Shown: positions 14,405 to 16,252 of the stretch, one piece after another
How the letters are laid out: every line of letters starts with the position of its first letter
How positions within the stretch are numbered: the first letter of the stretch is position 1
Assembly (NCBI GenBank): GCA_000432915.1
Contig: HF995232.1
Coordinates: forward strand, 1-16,252
DNA from: Firmicutes bacterium CAG:194
GTDB lineage: Bacteria; Bacillota; Clostridia; Lachnospirales; Lachnospiraceae
Reading direction: 5' to 3'
Length of the DNA stretch: 16,252 nt
Notes under the pieces: model-generated
Database searches by the model: none
The model's input: the letters and a program-made list of their open reading frames with translations, nothing else
Told to the model about the DNA's origin: nothing
Position numbers and translations under genes: made by a program

Positions 14405-15484
14405 ATGAGAAAACTTCTTGTAAAGGATTTACATCCCGGTATGATCACTGCGGAAGATATTTTTTCCATAGATGGACAGCTGATTCTTCCGAAAAAAATC
14501 ATCCTCACACAAAACGGAATCGAAAAACTGGAAGCCTTTGCAATTTACTCCGTCCGTATCGAAGACGAAGAAGTTGCACCGCCGCAGACCAGTTTTTTTG
14601 ACACGCCGTCCTATAGTGAACGTATCAAATCAAATCCCGATTTTATCAATTTTAAAAAAAGTTTTGAAGATCATGTGGAATCCCTGCAGACAGGACTGAA
14701 TCAGATCGTGGAATCCAATTCCGGCTTTGATGCGGAAAATCTGCTTTCCCAGACACTTGTCCTGATCGGAGAAGGGCAGGCATCCTCCATCAATATGATG
14801 GATATGCTGCTGAACATGCGGGATTATGACGATTCCACTTATGCGCACAGTATTAACTCAGCTATCATCTGCAATATATTTGCCGGATGGCTGAATCTAA
14901 GCAAGGATGAACGTATCCTTGCCACATCCTGTGGGCTGTTCCATGATGTCGGTAAGCTGAAAGTACCGGAAACGATCCTGAAAAAGCCGGGCGCACTTAC
15001 CAAAACAGAATTTGAAGCAATCAAACGTCATCCTCTTGACGGCTATAATCTGCTCGATCAGTATAATTTGCCGGAGGAAGTTAAAAATGCTGCCCTTATG
15101 CATCACGAGAAATGTGATGGTAGCGGCTATCCATACGGTTTTACCGCCGATAAAATATCGTTCTTTTCCAAAATGGTCACGATCGTCGATATTTATGATG
15201 CCATGACAAGCAACAGATGTTATCGCAATCCGCTCTGTCCTTACTCTGTGATCGAGTCATTTGAACAGGATGGTTTTCAGAAGTATGATCCGGAACTGTA
15301 TTTGGAATTTCTGAGACACATCGGTACCAGCTTTATCGGAGAACGTATTTTATTAAACAATGGTCTGGAAGGTGAAGTTGTATTTGTAAATCCCTCTTAT
15401 CTCTCCAGACCCACAATTAAATGTTGTAATAAATTCCTTGATCTGGCAGCCAATCAGAATATTAAGATTACCAGCATCATATAA
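14405..15484 (+). CDS. HD-GYP domain protein, probable cyclic di-GMP phosphodiesterase
   Basis: A 359-residue protein. The N-terminal region (1-60, VKDLHPGMITAEDIFS) resembles the short DUF3391-like segment common in HD-GYP proteins. The HD-GYP domain (about 130-340) shows H148, the metal-binding HD in LFHDVGKLKVP (H180, D181), IKRHPLDGY, and the defining HHEKCDGSGYP (233-243), followed by VTIVDIYDAMTSNRCYR. Such enzymes hydrolyse cyclic di-GMP, so a role in surface attachment or motility signalling is likely. No receiver or sensor domain precedes it and no signal peptide is visible. The start at ATG 14405 is chosen because AGGTGG ends 8 bases before it; ATG 14399 and GTG 14393 would be too close to, or inside, that site. 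It has its own promoter and probably forms a single-gene transcript. Confidence 0.92.
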   Translation: MRKLLVKDLHPGMITAEDIFSIDGQLILPKKIILTQNGIEKLEAFAIYSVRIEDEEVAPPQTSFFDTPSYSERIKSNPDFINFKKSFEDHVESLQTGLNQIVESNSGFDAENLLSQTLVLIGEGQASSINMMDMLLNMRDYDDSTYAHSINSAIICNIFAGWLNLSKDERILATSCGLFHDVGKLKVPETILKKPGALTKTEFEAIKRHPLDGYNLLDQYNLPEEVKNAALMHHEKCDGSGYPYGFTADKISFFSKMVTIVDIYDAMTSNRCYRNPLCPYSVIESFEQDGFQKYDPELYLEFLRHIGTSFIGERILLNNGLEGEVVFVNPSYLSRPTIKCCNKFLDLAANQNIKITSII

Positions 15485-15559
15485 GAACAACAGTCATATT
15501 CTTTTGACAGAAGTATGATAGAATTCACACATACATAATACATATATAAGGAGGAAATT

Positions 15560-16252
15560 ATGGGATTAATCAAAGCAACCGGAAATGCGATCGGATCTGC
15601 ACTCGGAGATCAGTGGCGTGAGTATTTTTACTGCGACTCCATGGCAGCAGATGTACTGGTAACAAAAGGGGAAAAGCGCACGAGCAATAAACGTGCAAGC
15701 AGCAATACAAGGGGTGAGGATAATATTATTTCCAACGGCTCTATCATTGCTGTCAACGACGGTCAATGTATGTTGATCGTCGATCAGGGTAAGATCGTCG
15801 AAGTCTGCGCAGAGCCCGGTGAATTTGTATACGATACTTCTTCTGAGCCAAGTATTTTCTATGGCAGTCTCGGAGATAACATCAAACAAACCTTTGCCCT
15901 GATCGGCAAACGTATTTCCATGGGTGGTGATCCGGCTAAGGATCAGCGTGTATACTTCATCAATACAAAGGAAATCCTCGGCAATAAATATGGTACGATG
16001 AATCCTGTTCCGTTCCGTGTCGTTGATAATAATATCGGACTGGATATTGATATCGCACTTCGCTGCAATGGAGAATATTCTTACAAGATCGTAGATCCGC
16101 TTCTGTTCTACACCAATGTCTGCGGTAATGTCACAGATGACTACACCAGAGATAATATTGACAGCATGCTGAAAACAGAGCTTCTGACAGCACTGCAGCC
16201 TGCTTTTGCAAAGATTTCCGATCTGGGCGTCCGTTACAGCAACATTCCTGCT
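15560..16252 (+). CDS. SPFH-domain protein, YdjI / COG4260-like, 3' end beyond the window
   Basis: The frame stays open from ATG 15560 to the last base (231 residues seen) and is preceded by the strong site AAGGAGG at 7 bases. The product begins MGLIKATGNAIGSALGDQWREYFYCDSM, written here in two parts as MGLIKATGNAIGSALG and DQWREYFYCDSM. It continues with VTKGEKRTS, IAVNDGQCMLIVDQGKIVEVCAEPG split around the conserved GQC and EPGEFVYDT motifs, then QRVYFINTKEILGNKYGT. This is the pattern of the YdjI-type stomatin/prohibitin (SPFH) proteins, often labelled virion core protein-like. Complete members usually end in a zinc ribbon, which would lie outside the window. The role in bacteria is poorly defined, with membrane-microdomain or stress-linked functions proposed. 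No membrane segment is visible in the part present. Confidence 0.88.
   Translation, partial: MGLIKATGNAIGSALGDQWREYFYCDSMAADVLVTKGEKRTSNKRASSNTRGEDNIISNGSIIAVNDGQCMLIVDQGKIVEVCAEPGEFVYDTSSEPSIFYGSLGDNIKQTFALIGKRISMGGDPAKDQRVYFINTKEILGNKYGTMNPVPFRVVDNNIGLDIDIALRCNGEYSYKIVDPLLFYTNVCGNVTDDYTRDNIDSMLKTELLTALQPAFAKISDLGVRYSNIPA

Noticed and set aside
15500..15545. Promoter with TTGACA near 15504 for the SPFH gene
   Set aside because: A good -35-like box is present, but no -10 box at 16-18 bp; the TATGAT that follows is far too close.

Overview
The window looks like chromosomal DNA from a gut-type Clostridia, most likely a Lachnospiraceae-like Firmicute. The evidence is strong AGGAGG-type ribosome binding sites, near-consensus sigma-A promoters with 17-bp spacers, moderate base composition, and a gene set typical of that group: VanW/YoaR-like surface protein, DUF4080-type B12-binding radical SAM protein, LacI-type sucrose regulator, AgrA/AgrC-type two-component pair, HD-GYP protein and a YdjI-like SPFH protein. 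The genus cannot be fixed from the sequence alone. No rRNA, tRNA, CRISPR array, insertion sequence or phage gene was seen.

Layout. (1) 1-2602, minus strand: a probable three-gene operon made of a 35-residue membrane microprotein, a secreted VanW-family protein with an Ala/Gln-rich tail, and an AIR-synthase/HypE-like protein whose frame is broken by a 32-bp direct repeat and an 11-G run. (2) 2639-3250, plus: an uncharacterised one-pass membrane protein, divergent from (1) and overlapping the next operon at its 3' end. (3) 3225-7274, minus: a tightly packed unit of fructokinase, radical SAM protein, endonuclease III and DnaQ-like exonuclease. (4) 7441-8421, plus: a LacI/ScrR-type repressor with its own promoter and operator, closed by a long hairpin terminator. 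(5) 8712-10867, plus: a LytTR response regulator and a GHKL histidine kinase; the kinase is frameshifted by an 83-bp tandem duplication. (6) 11195-14294, plus: sucrose-6-phosphate hydrolase followed by PTS enzyme I, ending in a hairpin that contains the ptsI stop codon. (7) 14405-15484, plus: HD-GYP protein with its own promoter. (8) 15560 to the window end, plus: a partial SPFH-domain protein.

How the genes fit together. Fructokinase, the LacI-type regulator, the GH32 hydrolase and enzyme I form a sucrose/fructoside utilisation module. Enzyme I supplies phosphate for PTS import, the hydrolase cleaves sucrose-6-phosphate, and fructokinase phosphorylates the released fructose. The same 16-bp palindrome lies at the regulator promoter (7386-7401) and at the hydrolase promoter (11027-11042), with a weaker third copy at 11106-11121, so the two halves look co-regulated although a two-component system sits between them. 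No sucrose EII permease or HPr gene is in the window.

Main cautions. Two genes carry frame-breaking direct repeats. The two copies in the kinase differ only at two synonymous third-codon positions, which resembles two strain haplotypes joined by an assembler more than a fresh duplication. I see no convincing new defence or mobile system; the least described items are the microprotein-VanW-AIRS operon and the placement of the two-component system.
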